Positions 1 to 8,286 of a stretch of 47,652 bases of DNA are shown piece by piece; within the stretch, counting starts at the first letter, position 1; the number at the start of each line of letters is the position of its first letter. This stretch comes from Parabacteroides sp. FAFU027 (GTDB lineage Bacteria > Bacteroidota > Bacteroidia > Bacteroidales > UBA7332). Under the pieces are notes generated by a model. It saw only the letters and a program-made list of their open reading frames with translations. It did not search any database and was not told the origin of the DNA. The position numbers and the translations under genes were made by a program. The stretch covers positions 1 to 47,652 of the forward strand of contig NZ_JAKZKV010000018.1 in the NCBI RefSeq assembly GCF_022808675.1. Direction: 5' to 3'.

Positions 1-59
1 TATTTCCAAAAGTCTCAAGCAATCTTCGTTGGGCCGCTGCCCTTCCTGTTTAGCGAGTG

Positions 60-67
60 CAAAAGTA
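60..67 (-). promoter_or_regulatory. Bacteroidota -7 promoter element, leftward, for a transcript beyond the window edge
   Basis: Reading leftward, TACTTTTG fits the TAnnTTTG consensus. A TTTG lies 20 bp upstream (86-89), the usual -33 spacing. No start codon and reading frame could be recognised in the 59 bases left of it, so the transcript (gene or RNA) is outside the window. Confidence 0.45.
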
Positions 68-144
68 GTCGGTTTATCTATTCGCTCCAAATTATACGAC
101 GCCTTTTTTCTGTTAAAGAACATAACCCACTGAGGGTAAGTATA

Positions 145-176
145 GGGATTGAGGGAATGAAGGATTGAGGGAATGG
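145..176. repeat. 8-bp tandem repeat, four units of GGGAWTGA type
   Basis: Four consecutive 8-bp units (gggattga, gggaatga, aggattga, gggaatgg) lie in a non-coding stretch. The same unit recurs three times at the 3' end of lipA (31212-31235). Bases 68-360 otherwise hold no convincing gene. A leftward open frame across 78-431 has no family resemblance and runs through an RNA-like hairpin element. Confidence 0.7.
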
Positions 177-297
177 CAGAAAATGAAAATCATGCTGAAA
201 CCGGGATGAATTTCTATTTTTCAGAGGGGGTGTTTTGTTGACTGATGGAGGTGTTTCAGAGGCTTGATTGCTGATTGGGGGATATTTTGTGGAGAGA

Positions 298-330
298 AAC
301 TTATCTAAAGTTTCGGACTTTGGATAAGTT
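298..330. repeat. 33-nt imperfect hairpin
   Basis: AACTTATC and AAAGT on the left pair with ACTTT and GATAAGTT on the right around a five-base loop, with one mismatch. It lacks a clear U-run on either side, so a terminator role is not supported. Confidence 0.5.
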
Positions 331-373
331 GGAGGTTTGGTGGGGTTTCGGAGATTCTGAAGGTAACTCCTGC

Positions 374-461
374 GCGAGGGATAGCAGCGGAAAGCCCGCA
401 GCGAGTGCGCGAGCGAGGACTTGAAGCGCATAGCCCGACCCGAGGATACGAGGGTCGTGCC
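374..461. ncRNA. Tandem conserved hairpin element, Flavo-1-like candidate
   Basis: Two related blocks lie in tandem: 374-399 (core GGGATAGCAGCGGAAAGCCC) and 411-440 (core GGACTTGAAGCGCATAGCCC). The second runs into a perfect 6-bp stem, CGACCC at 436-441 with GGGTCG at 452-457. Intergenic elements with a GATAGAAGCGGAAAGCCC-type core are common in Bacteroidota. From memory they resemble the Flavo-1 RNA motif, but this was not checked. It may act as a terminator or structured RNA. Strand is uncertain. Confidence 0.45.
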
Positions 462-482
462 CTAAAAATAAGCTTAAATCAT

Positions 483-490
483 TATATTTG
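483..490 (+). promoter_or_regulatory. -7 promoter element TATATTTG for the NigD-like gene
   Basis: An exact TAnnTTTG match lies 21 bp before the ATG at 511, giving a very short leader. No clear TTTG is seen at the -33 position. Confidence 0.55.
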
Positions 491-510
491 TAAGCTCAAA
501 CAGGATTAAA

Positions 511-1158
511 ATGAGAACCCGAGGAATTCTTTTCGTAGTTATTGGCTTTTTTGCAGTTTTGGTTTCATGTAAGAAGGAGGATATTGATTACGGATTGGGG
601 GATTTTCGATTGGATCTGGCCACCATAGAAGATTCCAGCAATATTCGTTTTTTCAGACTTGACAATCTGGACAAGCTATTGCCTCAGACTTCGGTCGCGT
701 CGAAATACACGACCGGCAGCAGGGTTTTACTTAATTATAATATCGAGGAGAAAATCGGAGCCAGTTCTTTTTCTATTAATACGAACTCGGTATCAAGCAT
801 AAATACAGCTACAATTAAACCGCTTACCTCTAATTTGAGCGATGACCCATTATATATAGAGAGTGTCTGGCAAAGTGGGGACTGGCTAAACTTCAGACTG
901 GGGTTTGAATACAACAACAAACAACACGGTATTTCTCTTTTCTATTACACAAAAGCGGCCAATGACACACTTTATCTGGAACTCCGGCACTCAAAGAACG
1001 GAGATGCAGACGGCTATATGGTTAATACTTTCGCCTCTTACAACCTTACCTCATTTAGCAAAATCGGCAAAAGTACACCGCTGAAAGTAAAGGTAAATAC
1101 ATCTGACAAAGGAGTAAAATATTATAGATTCGAATACCTTAGTCCAACGCAAGATTAA
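511..1158 (+). CDS. NigD-like lipoprotein
   Basis: A 215-residue exported lipoprotein of the Bacteroidota NigD-like family, whose members are named from a bacteriocin-associated locus but have no settled biochemical role. The first 20 residues form a hydrophobic signal ending in a lipobox (LVSC), with Cys20 as the predicted lipid anchor. This is followed by the family hallmark DYGLGDFRLD at 26-35. The middle (about 40-100) would form the small N-terminal OB-like domain and the rest the C-terminal beta-rich domain. The ATG at 511 follows a promoter element at 483. The 3' end overlaps the convergent acetyltransferase gene by 20 bp. It stands alone, without a visible operon partner. The family call rests on the hallmark and overall pattern. 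Confidence 0.75.
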   Translation: MRTRGILFVVIGFFAVLVSCKKEDIDYGLGDFRLDLATIEDSSNIRFFRLDNLDKLLPQTSVASKYTTGSRVLLNYNIEEKIGASSFSINTNSVSSINTATIKPLTSNLSDDPLYIESVWQSGDWLNFRLGFEYNNKQHGISLFYYTKAANDTLYLELRHSKNGDADGYMVNTFASYNLTSFSKIGKSTPLKVKVNTSDKGVKYYRFEYLSPTQD

Positions 1159-1882
1159 AATAAGGTAAATGGCCAAGCTTACTTAAATCATAGGATTCGC
1201 AAAACCGGATCATAGCATAATCTTCATCACTTATTGCTTCAAGCATTTCGGGGAGTTGCTCTATAATTCGCCTTTCATTATTATATACCTCTTCAATCAG
1301 ATAACCGTCTTTAGTCAAATACGAACTTACGGCCCCTCCTGTAGCAAAGATCAGATGCTCTAAGTCCCAACACACATCCAGTTCGCGGTTAAGAATTGTA
1401 TCGCGTCGCACCAGAATTCGGTCTATTTGAGGCCCTGATATCTGGGTATAGTTGTTATAATTCAAATTTTCGTTGGTTGAAAGCGGCTTTTTATACAATC
1501 GGTGAAAACTGGCTTTCTCATAATATCGGAATAAATCATCCGATGCCGGAACTAACAACAATGCAAATACGGATTGCGAAACGGCTTCCCGATAAGCTTC
1601 GTCTAGCAACATTTTCATAAAACCCATTCCCCGAAAATCTGTAGCCGTAGCACATGCATAAATATACCATGCGGGAGAATGCTTTCCATCGGTGATGATC
1701 TCGGCATGCAAAAGGAAAAGCATAGAAACTAATCGCCCCTCTTCTTCAACAACCAGACAGTTGTCTCCCATCCATTTGTTACGAAGAAAACTTTCAATAT
1801 AGGATTCTTCATCACTGAAAGCAACCAGCCAAAGCGCTTTCAGACTCTCATAATCGTTGGGAATAGCATTTCGAATCACCAT
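1139..1882 (-). CDS. GNAT family N-acetyltransferase
   Basis: A 247-residue cytoplasmic protein whose N-terminal 150 residues look like a GNAT acetyltransferase. A strand-rich region (CLVVEEEGRLVSMLFL) is followed by motif A, where TDFRGMGFMKMLL supplies the acetyl-CoA pyrophosphate loop. After that come the ALLLVPAS strand and the YYEKASF segment typical of motif B. The C-terminal 90 residues are less conserved. The substrate is unknown. It lies 15 bp downstream of the DUF2156-like gene on the same strand, so the two are probably co-transcribed. This pairing of two acyltransferase-fold proteins occurs in other Bacteroidales. The 3' end overlaps the convergent lipoprotein gene. Confidence 0.85.
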   Translation of the reverse strand: MVIRNAIPNDYESLKALWLVAFSDEESYIESFLRNKWMGDNCLVVEEEGRLVSMLFLLHAEIITDGKHSPAWYIYACATATDFRGMGFMKMLLDEAYREAVSQSVFALLLVPASDDLFRYYEKASFHRLYKKPLSTNENLNYNNYTQISGPQIDRILVRRDTILNRELDVCWDLEHLIFATGGAVSSYLTKDGYLIEEVYNNERRIIEQLPEMLEAISDEDYAMIRFCESYDLSKLGHLPYFNLALD

Positions 1883-1897
1883 AAAACGCAGCGTAAA

Positions 1898-2797
1898 TCA
1901 GTTGCTTTTATTAATTAAAGTCATACGGAAAACCTCCTGCAAAACGTCAGGATGGTAGGAAAGTTTGGCTTTGCGCAAACCTTCATCACCATTATCCTCA
2001 GCTCTGTTTATATAACGGAATTCTGAGCAAAAACGACGGGCAAACTCACGGTTAATCATCGGATAAGCGCCCCGAACTTTATTATCTGCCTTTTCAAAGA
2101 GAACCAAATAAGTATCTTCAGCAATCGGACATCCCAGAGACATTGCAACCACTTCTCCGTTTGCACGAAGGATTCCGCCATCCAAGCCAAGGCAAAAATA
2201 AGCTTCGAATGCAATCATTGAAGCCTGTATCTCCATATTCAACGGACTATCCAGAGGAACATCCATTTCCATATCCCATTGGTGACTAAACATCAATGCA
2301 TCGACCATATTGGAAAGCGTTATCTCTTCAAATGACCAGTCATATTGTTTTTCGAATGCATTGATATGATTTCGCTTCGGCTGCAAAGCTTTTCCCTGTA
2401 AAGTAATCAGCTTTTCACTTTCGAATAAGTACTCAAATTCATCTCGGGTAGGTTCAAAAGAAAAACTGCCGGGGAAAAGTCTCTCAATTCGCTCCTTTTG
2501 CTCCGGTAGAATCTGAAACATCTGAAAAGAGGCACAACGTGAACGGGCATAATCAACCAGATCGAGAATGATTTGCTTCAAATTCCCCTCACCTAAAGGA
2601 AATAAAAAGTAGTGCCGGTTATGGTGAAAAGTCTTTATCAATAGAAATCCATCCTTCTCGGCAATTTCAAAATCACATACATCTCTCCATAAAAAAAGCA
2701 CTTCAAAACTATAGTTCAGGAGGCGGCTTCCCTTTCCTTTTGTATAGCGCTGGATCTTATCTCTATCGTCTATGGTGACCGGACGAAATATTACCAT
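1898..2797 (-). CDS. DUF2156 / phosphatidylglycerol lysyltransferase-like protein
   Basis: A 299-residue protein resembling the DUF2156 family, which shares the double-GNAT fold of the cytoplasmic domain of MprF-type lysyltransferases. Recognisable features are the N-terminal TIDDRDKIQRY start, the KRNHINAFEKQY segment near residues 145-156, and the NRAEDNGDEGLRKAKLSYHP block near the C-terminus that is strongly conserved in the family. There is no membrane domain, so it is not a full MprF and its acyl acceptor is unknown. A TAnnTTTG element at 2823-2830 lies just upstream. It is probably the first gene of a two-gene operon with the acetyltransferase. Confidence 0.8.
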   Translation of the reverse strand: MVIFRPVTIDDRDKIQRYTKGKGSRLLNYSFEVLFLWRDVCDFEIAEKDGFLLIKTFHHNRHYFLFPLGEGNLKQIILDLVDYARSRCASFQMFQILPEQKERIERLFPGSFSFEPTRDEFEYLFESEKLITLQGKALQPKRNHINAFEKQYDWSFEEITLSNMVDALMFSHQWDMEMDVPLDSPLNMEIQASMIAFEAYFCLGLDGGILRANGEVVAMSLGCPIAEDTYLVLFEKADNKVRGAYPMINREFARRFCSEFRYINRAEDNGDEGLRKAKLSYHPDVLQEVFRMTLINKSN

Positions 2798-2822
2798 AAT
2801 AGACTTATTCTAAATAACACAA

Positions 2823-2830
2823 CAAACTTA
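2823..2830 (-). promoter_or_regulatory. -7 promoter element TAAGTTTG
   Basis: An exact leftward TAnnTTTG match lies 26 bp upstream of the DUF2156-like start codon. No -33 element was assigned. Confidence 0.45.
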
Positions 2831-2912
2831 GCCATTAATATTTAATTCTGAGCCATTCGATCTCCTTTATTCACGTGAATTAACGGAGCCTCACTCCTAT
2901 TTATATTTGGGC

Positions 2913-2949
2913 AAATAAAAAGCCTTCGGGAAATTCCCCGAAGGCCTTG
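2913..2949 (-). terminator. Rho-independent terminator of the purE operon
   Basis: Leftward, AAGGCCTTCGGGG pairs with CCCGAAGGCTT around a short loop and is followed by a T-rich run (TTTTATTT). It lies immediately after the purE stop codon. Confidence 0.9.
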
Positions 2950-2952
2950 CTA

Positions 2953-3459
2953 TTAGTTTGTCTTGAATTTGTAGTGCACCTGTTTGAGCTCTTCGTTTGC
3001 TTTAACAATTTTCTTTTTCAAGCCCTCTTTGTACAATGCCAGTTTTTCCTGAAGCACTTCGTCACCAGTTGAAATCATCTGAACCGCCAGGATAGCCGCG
3101 TTTAATGAACCGTCGATTCCAACAGTAGCTACTGGAATTCCCGGAGGCATTTGCACGATGGCGAGCAATGCATCCATACCGTCTAAAGTTGCCTTGATAG
3201 GCACTCCAATAACAGGAAGTGTTGTCATTGACGCGATTACACCCGGAAGGTGAGCTGCCATACCGGCTGCCGCAATAATTACCTTAATACCTCTCTCTTG
3301 TGCACCTTTTGCAAAAACTTCAACCTCTGCCGGAGTACGGTGAGCTGAAAGTGCATTTATTTCAAATGGAATCTCAAAATCATTCAGAAGCTCCGCTGCC
3401 TTTGACATTACCGACAGATCAGAAGTACTTCCCATAATAATACTGATAACGGGTTTCAT
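2953..3459 (-). CDS. purE: N5-carboxyaminoimidazole ribonucleotide mutase
   Basis: A 168-residue class I PurE, which isomerises N5-CAIR to CAIR in de novo purine synthesis. The nucleotide-binding GSTSD loop sits at 10-14, the catalytic SAHRTP at 38-43, and the [10 protein letters not shown] and [21 protein letters not shown] blocks follow. Length matches the family. The gene follows gcvH by 75 bp on the same strand and is closed by a strong terminator. The gcvH-purE pairing is familiar in Bacteroidales and probably reflects shared supply of one-carbon units for purine synthesis (an inference). Confidence 0.97.
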   Translation of the reverse strand: MKPVISIIMGSTSDLSVMSKAAELLNDFEIPFEINALSAHRTPAEVEVFAKGAQERGIKVIIAAAGMAAHLPGVIASMTTLPVIGVPIKATLDGMDALLAIVQMPPGIPVATVGIDGSLNAAILAVQMISTGDEVLQEKLALYKEGLKKKIVKANEELKQVHYKFKTN

Positions 3460-3534
3460 TTTTTTGTTTCTGGTTTTGGGTTACGAATTATAGAAAAATC
3501 TTCATCCGATACTCACCTCCGGAGTATCCACATA

Positions 3535-3915
3535 TTATTTAGCAATAAGCTGCTTATATTCTTCAGCTGTAAGCAGATTATCCAGTTCGTCAATATCCTT
3601 TACCGTAATCTTCACAATCCATCCTTCGCCATACGGGTCACTGTTAACCAATTCTGGCTGGTCTTCCAGGGCCGGATTCAGCTCTAGCACCTCTCCCGAT
3701 ACAGGAAGGAACATATCCGAAACGGTTTTCACAGCCTCAATAGTTCCAAATACTTCGTTTGCTGTCAGCGATTCACCTACCGTCTGAACATCGACATAGA
3801 CAATCTCGCCCAATTCATGTTGCGCATAATCGGAGATACCGACCCATGCCTGATCCCCTTCCACACGAATCCATTCGTGATCATTGGAGTACTTTAATTC
3901 TAACGGAAAATTCAT
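3535..3915 (-). CDS. gcvH: Glycine cleavage system H protein
   Basis: A 126-residue H protein, the lipoyl shuttle of the glycine cleavage system that passes the aminomethyl group between the P, T and L proteins. [20 protein letters not shown] marks the N-terminal half. The lipoylation site is Lys63 within [11 protein letters not shown], followed by the SGEVLELNP hammerhead turn. Length is normal. No other gcv genes are nearby, so the complex is encoded elsewhere. The lipoyl synthase needed to modify it is in this window at 30375. It precedes purE in the same direction. A 146-bp AT-rich spacer separates it from the upstream methyltransferase. Confidence 0.97.
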   Translation of the reverse strand: MNFPLELKYSNDHEWIRVEGDQAWVGISDYAQHELGEIVYVDVQTVGESLTANEVFGTIEAVKTVSDMFLPVSGEVLELNPALEDQPELVNSDPYGEGWIVKITVKDIDELDNLLTAEEYKQLIAK

Positions 3916-4061
3916 TGTATGTTGATTTAAGAGTTAAGGCAAATGGAGAATTTGAGGATTAGCAAATCTGAAAATTAAGACATATGATGACGAATGAATT
4001 TGACAAATACCTGATCTCTCATTTTCAAATTCTCAAATCATCTAATCTTCAAATCAAAGAA

Positions 4062-4697
4062 TCACGCTTTCTTGTAAATCAACGTAATTCCGTCTCTCAA
4101 AGGTAAAATAATTTTTTCAACTCTGGGATCAGATGCTATTTTTTCATTGAAATTTAGAATGCCGATGGTCTGCGCATCATTAGCCGCCGGGACATCCAGC
4201 ACTTTGCCATCCCAAAGCGTATTGTCAGCAATAATAAAACCGCCAGGACATACTTTATCAAAAACCAAATCAAAATATTCGCAGTAACTGCGTTTATCGG
4301 CATCAATGAAAACCAGATCAAAAGTCCGGTCAATTTGGGGAACGATATCAAATGTATCGCCAATGTGAAGATGTATTTTGGAACCGAATTCGGAGGCGTC
4401 GATGTGCTTGCGAATAAAATCTTCAAGCTCATCATCGATTTCTATGGTGTGAAGTTCTCCGTTTTCGGGAAGGGACTCTGCCAGGCAGAGCGCAGAGTAA
4501 CCGGCATAAGTGCCGAGTTCGAGAATGTAAGTAGGGTTAATCATCCGGCAAAGCATTTTCAGAAATCGCCCCTGCAAATGGCCGGAAAGCATACGCGGTC
4601 GAAGCAGATTGACATGTGCATCACGATTTAATCGTTGCAAATGTGCTCCTTCGGGATCAATATGATCCAGAATATACTGCTCGACCGCGTCTGTCAT
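4062..4697 (-). CDS. SAM-dependent O-methyltransferase (CCoAOMT/YrrM-like)
   Basis: A 211-residue class I methyltransferase of the cation-dependent caffeoyl-CoA O-methyltransferase family. Motif I is ILELGTYAGYSALCLAESL and the acidic end of beta2 is HTIEIDD. FDLVFIDADK and IIADNTLWDGKV supply the metal-binding aspartates and asparagine (in this family the two Asp and one Asn chelate the divalent cation). The physiological substrate is unknown; bacterial members have been linked to hydroxylated tRNA uridines or small catechols. It lies 18 bp after pyk on the same strand, so co-transcription is likely. Confidence 0.9.
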   Translation of the reverse strand: MTDAVEQYILDHIDPEGAHLQRLNRDAHVNLLRPRMLSGHLQGRFLKMLCRMINPTYILELGTYAGYSALCLAESLPENGELHTIEIDDELEDFIRKHIDASEFGSKIHLHIGDTFDIVPQIDRTFDLVFIDADKRSYCEYFDLVFDKVCPGGFIIADNTLWDGKVLDVPAANDAQTIGILNFNEKIASDPRVEKIILPLRDGITLIYKKA

Positions 4698-4715
4698 TGA
4701 TGTTATCTCAGTTTA

Positions 4716-6179
4716 TTATTTTTGCTCTTCTACGAAGTTTGGCAAAACATAATCTGCTGCGTTAGGCATGATTTTACCTACTTCGTTGATTTCAAGGTAA
4801 GAAGTACCGCTACCCTGACCGAAACTTCCGCCTAAGAATGCAACTGTATCAGAAGTTTTGATTTTACCATCTTTCAACAGAATTTTCATTCCTTCGAAGA
4901 AGTAGTCACGAGCATTGGTGTCAACATCCAGGTGGATAGGGAATACACCATAAGAAAGAGCCAGGTGACGGATAGTACCTTCTTTGTAGCAGAATGCGTA
5001 AACAGGAGCTTTGCCACGGAAAGATGCTACGTAACGAGCAGTTCCGCCTGTAAAGCTATCTGTAAGGATTGCAGAAATAGGCAGACGACGAGTTGCTTTT
5101 ACCGCTTTTTCAGCAAGGTAAGTAGCGATAGTCGTGTTTTCTTTAGAATCTACAGGAATATCGTTTTCAGGCATTTTTGTTTTTTCAGCCTCTTCTGCGA
5201 TAGCAGCCATAGTTTTTACTGCTTCTACAGGATAATCTCCATAAGCAGTTTCACCACTCAACATCACTGCGTCAGTGCGGTAATAGATTGCATTCGCGAT
5301 GTCAGTAACCTCTGCACGTGTCGGGCGTGGGTTTTTGATCATCGTGTGAAGCATTTGAGTTGCTACGATAACCGGTTTTTTAGCCTGAACACATTTTTTG
5401 ATCAACAGACGCTGAATTCCAGGGATTTTCTCCTGTGGAACTTCGATACCGAGGTCACCACGAGCAACCATCACACCGTAAGCTACTTCAAGGATTTCGT
5501 CGATGTTATCAACACCTTCCTGATTTTCGATCTTAGCGATGATTTTGATTGGGCTTTGGTGAGCGTTGAGGATACCTTGGATATCCAATACGTCCTGACG
5601 GTTACGTACGAATGAGTGAGCAATGAAGTCAACGTTGTGCTTGATAGCCAGGTCAATTACTTCAAGGTCACGTGGAGTTAATGAAGGAAGACTGATGCGT
5701 ACACCAGGGATGTTCACACTTTTGCGGCTTCCCAGTTCACCACTGTTTTCAGCCTGAGCAATCAGTTTGTCTTCTTTCTTCTCGATGATAGTAAATTCGA
5801 TCTCTCCATCGTCGATCAATACTTTACAACCAACATTAAGGTCTTTAACGAAGTTTTTGTAAGATACAGCTACACATTCTTTAGTAGTCAGTACAGCTGG
5901 ATCGCCAATGAAAGAGATGATGTCACCTGTTTCAAATTTGATTTTATCACTACCGTCAATTTTAGTAGTTCTTACTTCAGGACCTTTTGTATCCATCAGG
6001 ATACCGATATTTTTAGATACCGCACGGGTATTGTTTACTACGCGTGCAAAGCCTTCCTCATTCATGTGAGCTGAGTTCATGCGCACTACGTTCATTCCAC
6101 TTTCGTAGAGTTCTTTGATAAATTCCACGTCACATCTCATATCAGAGATGGTAGCAACGATTTTGGTGTGTTTCGACAT
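4716..6179 (-). CDS. pyk: Pyruvate kinase
   Basis: A 487-residue pyruvate kinase, converting phosphoenolpyruvate and ADP to pyruvate and ATP at the end of glycolysis. The TIM-barrel motifs are all present: MDTKGPEVRT, IAKIENQEG carrying the catalytic lysine, MVARGDLGIEVP with metal ligands, and PRPTRAEVTDIANA and MLSGETAYG near the active site. The B domain occupies about 70-165 and the C-terminal domain starts near 345. The usual RxNFSHG loop reads RMNSAHM here, a variant often seen in Bacteroidota enzymes. The gene sits between aroQ and the methyltransferase on one strand. No TAnnTTTG element is evident in the 116-bp gap upstream. Confidence 0.97.
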   Translation of the reverse strand: MSKHTKIVATISDMRCDVEFIKELYESGMNVVRMNSAHMNEEGFARVVNNTRAVSKNIGILMDTKGPEVRTTKIDGSDKIKFETGDIISFIGDPAVLTTKECVAVSYKNFVKDLNVGCKVLIDDGEIEFTIIEKKEDKLIAQAENSGELGSRKSVNIPGVRISLPSLTPRDLEVIDLAIKHNVDFIAHSFVRNRQDVLDIQGILNAHQSPIKIIAKIENQEGVDNIDEILEVAYGVMVARGDLGIEVPQEKIPGIQRLLIKKCVQAKKPVIVATQMLHTMIKNPRPTRAEVTDIANAIYYRTDAVMLSGETAYGDYPVEAVKTMAAIAEEAEKTKMPENDIPVDSKENTTIATYLAEKAVKATRRLPISAILTDSFTGGTARYVASFRGKAPVYAFCYKEGTIRHLALSYGVFPIHLDVDTNARDYFFEGMKILLKDGKIKTSDTVAFLGGSFGQGSGTSYLEINEVGKIMPNAADYVLPNFVEEQK

Positions 6180-6295
6180 AAATATATATTGTTTTATGAG
6201 ATAACGATTTCGTTATACGTTTTACATTTTAAGTAATACGTTAGAATACACATCAGCAGTGCTTTCTGAATATTGAAAACCTTTTACCTAAATAC

Positions 6296-6715
6296 TTAAA
6301 ACTGCAATGCAGCTTCGACAGCTAACCGGTATGAATCCATTCCGAATCCCAGGATACTGCCTTTACAGGCCGGTGCGATCATCGATACATGGCGAAACGA
6401 TTCGCGCTGATGTATATTAGAAATATGCACTTCAATTACAGGCGTTTTAACCGCTTTAATAGCATCGTGCAATGCGATGGAAGTATGCGTATATGCTCCG
6501 GCATTCATTATGATCGCGTCAAAGTCAAAACCGACTTCATGAATTTTATCAATCATTTCTCCTTCGATATTTGACTGATAATAAAAAAATTCGCAATCCT
6601 GATATTTAGTTTTTAGTTGTTCGAGATACGATTCGAATGAGCTGTTTCCGTAAATGGAAGGCTCTCTTTTGCCCAACAGATTCAAGTTAGGGCCATTGAT
6701 TATCTGTATCTTCAT
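6296..6715 (-). CDS. aroQ: 3-dehydroquinate dehydratase, type II
   Basis: A 139-residue type II dehydroquinase, converting 3-dehydroquinate to 3-dehydroshikimate in aromatic amino acid synthesis. The flexible active-site lid is GPNLNLLGKREPSIYG, with the catalytic Arg17 and Tyr22. IMNAGAYTHTSIAL holds the substrate-binding asparagine, and VHISNIHQRESFRH provides the catalytic histidine and arginine. The C-terminus is complete. It is divergent from xerD, with both promoters packed into the 98-bp gap. Confidence 0.97.
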   Translation of the reverse strand: MKIQIINGPNLNLLGKREPSIYGNSSFESYLEQLKTKYQDCEFFYYQSNIEGEMIDKIHEVGFDFDAIIMNAGAYTHTSIALHDAIKAVKTPVIEVHISNIHQRESFRHVSMIAPACKGSILGFGMDSYRLAVEAALQF

Positions 6716-6761
6716 AAAAGATGAAATTATCTTTTTTAGAGGAGGGAAAGCAGCATTTCAG

Positions 6762-6769
6762 TATCTTTG
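6762..6769 (+). promoter_or_regulatory. -7 promoter element TATCTTTG for xerD
   Basis: An exact TAnnTTTG match on the rightward strand, 44 bp before the xerD start codon. Confidence 0.6.
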
Positions 6770-6794
6770 TCATGCTGTTCCTGTAATTTTAGCG

Positions 6795-6802
6795 CAAAAG
6801 TA
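6795..6802 (-). promoter_or_regulatory. -7 promoter element TACTTTTG for aroQ
   Basis: An exact leftward TAnnTTTG match in the divergent aroQ/xerD gap. The two opposing promoters overlap face to face, each transcript starting within the other's leader. Confidence 0.6.
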
Positions 6803-6813
6803 GTCAAAAAAAC

Positions 6814-7728
6814 ATGAAGGACAACCAATCTGTTGTAAAAAAATACGTTACCTACCTGCAATTGGAAAAATCGTTGAGTAAAAATTCTATCGAAGCTTAC
6901 CTCGACGATCTCGAAAAACTGGCTCAATTTGTGGAGACGGAAGAGAAAACGGTCACGGATGTGACACTTGACGACCTTCACCAATTTGTAGCGCAACTGC
7001 ACGATGTAGGCATCTGCCCACGATCTCAGGCACGCATAATTTCCGGGATTAAATCGTTCTACAATTTCCTGTTATTGGACGGTTACGTTGAAGCTTCACC
7101 CTGCGAATTACTCGAATCACCCAAAATCGGATTAAAAATCCCCGATGTACTGAGCATAGAAGAGATAGACCTACTGATTTCGTACATAGACCGCTCCAAA
7201 CCTGAGGGACAGCGTAACCGGGCCATACTCGAACTGCTCTACAGTTGTGGACTGCGTGTCTCGGAGCTGGTAAACCTCAACATCAGTGACATTTACCCCG
7301 ACGAACGCTTTATCCGGGTTTTGGGTAAAGGGAACAAACAACGACTTGTCCCGATTTCGGAGACTGCCCTGCACGAAATACAGCTCTATTTCCTTGATCG
7401 CCACAAAGCCCCGATAAAAAAAGGGCATGAAGACGCCGTCTTTCTCAACCGCCGAGGACAAAAGCTCTCCCGAGTGATGATCTTTTACATCATCAAGGAG
7501 TTGCTTGCCGAAACGGGGATCAAAAAAAAGGTAAGTCCACACACTTTCCGGCACTCTTTTGCCACCCACCTGCTCGAAGGAGGAGCCAACCTTCGCGTCA
7601 TCCAGCAAATGCTGGGGCACGAACGAATTACCACAACCGAAATTTACACTCACATTGACCGGGAGAGGTTACGCCGGGAAATACTGGAACATCACCCAAG
7701 AAATATAAAGTATAAAAAGCCTGACTAA
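6814..7728 (+). CDS. xerD: Site-specific tyrosine recombinase XerD
   Basis: A 304-residue tyrosine recombinase. An N-terminal SAM-like DNA-binding domain (about 7-90) precedes the catalytic domain. The full catalytic set is visible: Arg148 in CGLRVSEL, Lys172 in GKGNKQ, His243 and Arg246 in HTFRHSFATHLL, His269 in LGHERI, and the nucleophile Tyr278 in TEIYTH. Length and sequence fit the XerD class that resolves chromosome dimers at dif with a partner. No dif-like site or mobile-element context is seen nearby, so a housekeeping role is more likely than an integrase. Confidence 0.9.
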   Translation: MKDNQSVVKKYVTYLQLEKSLSKNSIEAYLDDLEKLAQFVETEEKTVTDVTLDDLHQFVAQLHDVGICPRSQARIISGIKSFYNFLLLDGYVEASPCELLESPKIGLKIPDVLSIEEIDLLISYIDRSKPEGQRNRAILELLYSCGLRVSELVNLNISDIYPDERFIRVLGKGNKQRLVPISETALHEIQLYFLDRHKAPIKKGHEDAVFLNRRGQKLSRVMIFYIIKELLAETGIKKKVSPHTFRHSFATHLLEGGANLRVIQQMLGHERITTTEIYTHIDRERLRREILEHHPRNIKYKKPD

Positions 7729-7827
7729 ACGTCTTCCGGGGCTATTTCCAGAAGTATTTTTCCAAACCCCAACTGGTCTTTGAATGAAAAATACAACCAA
7801 ACCTATTGTCATTCAAAAAGAAAGCCT

Positions 7828-7835
7828 TATCTTTG
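7828..7835 (+). promoter_or_regulatory. Promoter for rpsO
   Basis: TATCTTTG matches TAnnTTTG exactly, with TTG at 7806-7808 about 19 bp upstream as -33 element. It lies inside a longer upstream extension of the S15 frame, which shows that the extension is not the real start. Confidence 0.75.
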
Positions 7836-7870
7836 CACCACATTTTTTCAAACATATAAAACGAAAGAAC

Positions 7871-8140
7871 ATGTACTTAAGTGCAGAAAAAAAAGAAGAA
7901 ATCTTCGAGAAGTACGGAAAGTCTAATACTGATACTGGCTCACCTGAAGCGCAGATAGCATTATTTTCATACCGTATCTCTCATTTGACTCAACACCTGA
8001 AGTCAAATCACAAAGATTATAGCACAGAGCGCGCTCTGAAAATGTTGGTAGGTAAACGTCGTCGTTTGCTCGATTACCTGAAAGACTGTGATATCGAAAG
8101 ATACCGTGCTATCATCAAAGAACTTGGCATCAGAAAGTAA
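7871..8140 (+). CDS. rpsO: 30S ribosomal protein S15
   Basis: An 89-residue S15, which binds the central domain of 16S rRNA and helps assemble the platform of the small subunit. The conserved block TGSPEAQIALFSYRISHLTQHL, the KDYSTERAL turn and LVGKRRRLLDYL are all present. The frame is open upstream to an ATG at 7784, but the family starts at MYLSAEKKEE and a good promoter lies at 7828-7835. The ATG at 7871 is therefore chosen. It is followed by a strong terminator, so it is monocistronic. Confidence 0.97.
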   Translation: MYLSAEKKEEIFEKYGKSNTDTGSPEAQIALFSYRISHLTQHLKSNHKDYSTERALKMLVGKRRRLLDYLKDCDIERYRAIIKELGIRK

Positions 8141-8162
8141 GAAATTGCTTCGCCGAAGCTAC

Positions 8163-8199
8163 AAAAGCCGTTCCATTCGTTTGGGACGGCTTTTTTTTA
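8163..8199 (+). terminator. Rho-independent terminator of rpsO
   Basis: AGCCGTTCC pairs with GGGACGGCT around an eight-base loop and is followed by eight T residues. Confidence 0.93.
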
Positions 8200-8233
8200 T
8201 TTCTTACACCTTCGACAAGACAGGCCGGATATG

Positions 8234-8267
8234 AAAACGGCCTCATTCTTACGAATGAGGCCGTTTT
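8234..8267. terminator. Bidirectional terminator between rpsO and the DUF4301 gene
   Basis: A perfect hairpin, AAAACGGCCTCATTC with its complement around a TTAC loop. It is flanked by A and T runs, so it can stop transcripts from both sides. It lies just past the stop of the leftward DUF4301 gene. Confidence 0.85.
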
Positions 8268-8286
8268 ATCGAATAGCTTACTCGAA

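Noticed and set aside
78-431. A leftward 117-codon frame in the first gap
   Set aside because: It reads through the tandem hairpin element and an 8-bp repeat, has no recognisable family and no ordered domain.
6814-7728. Integrase of a mobile element
   Set aside because: Length, sequence and housekeeping context fit XerD. No attachment-site repeats or cargo genes are nearby.
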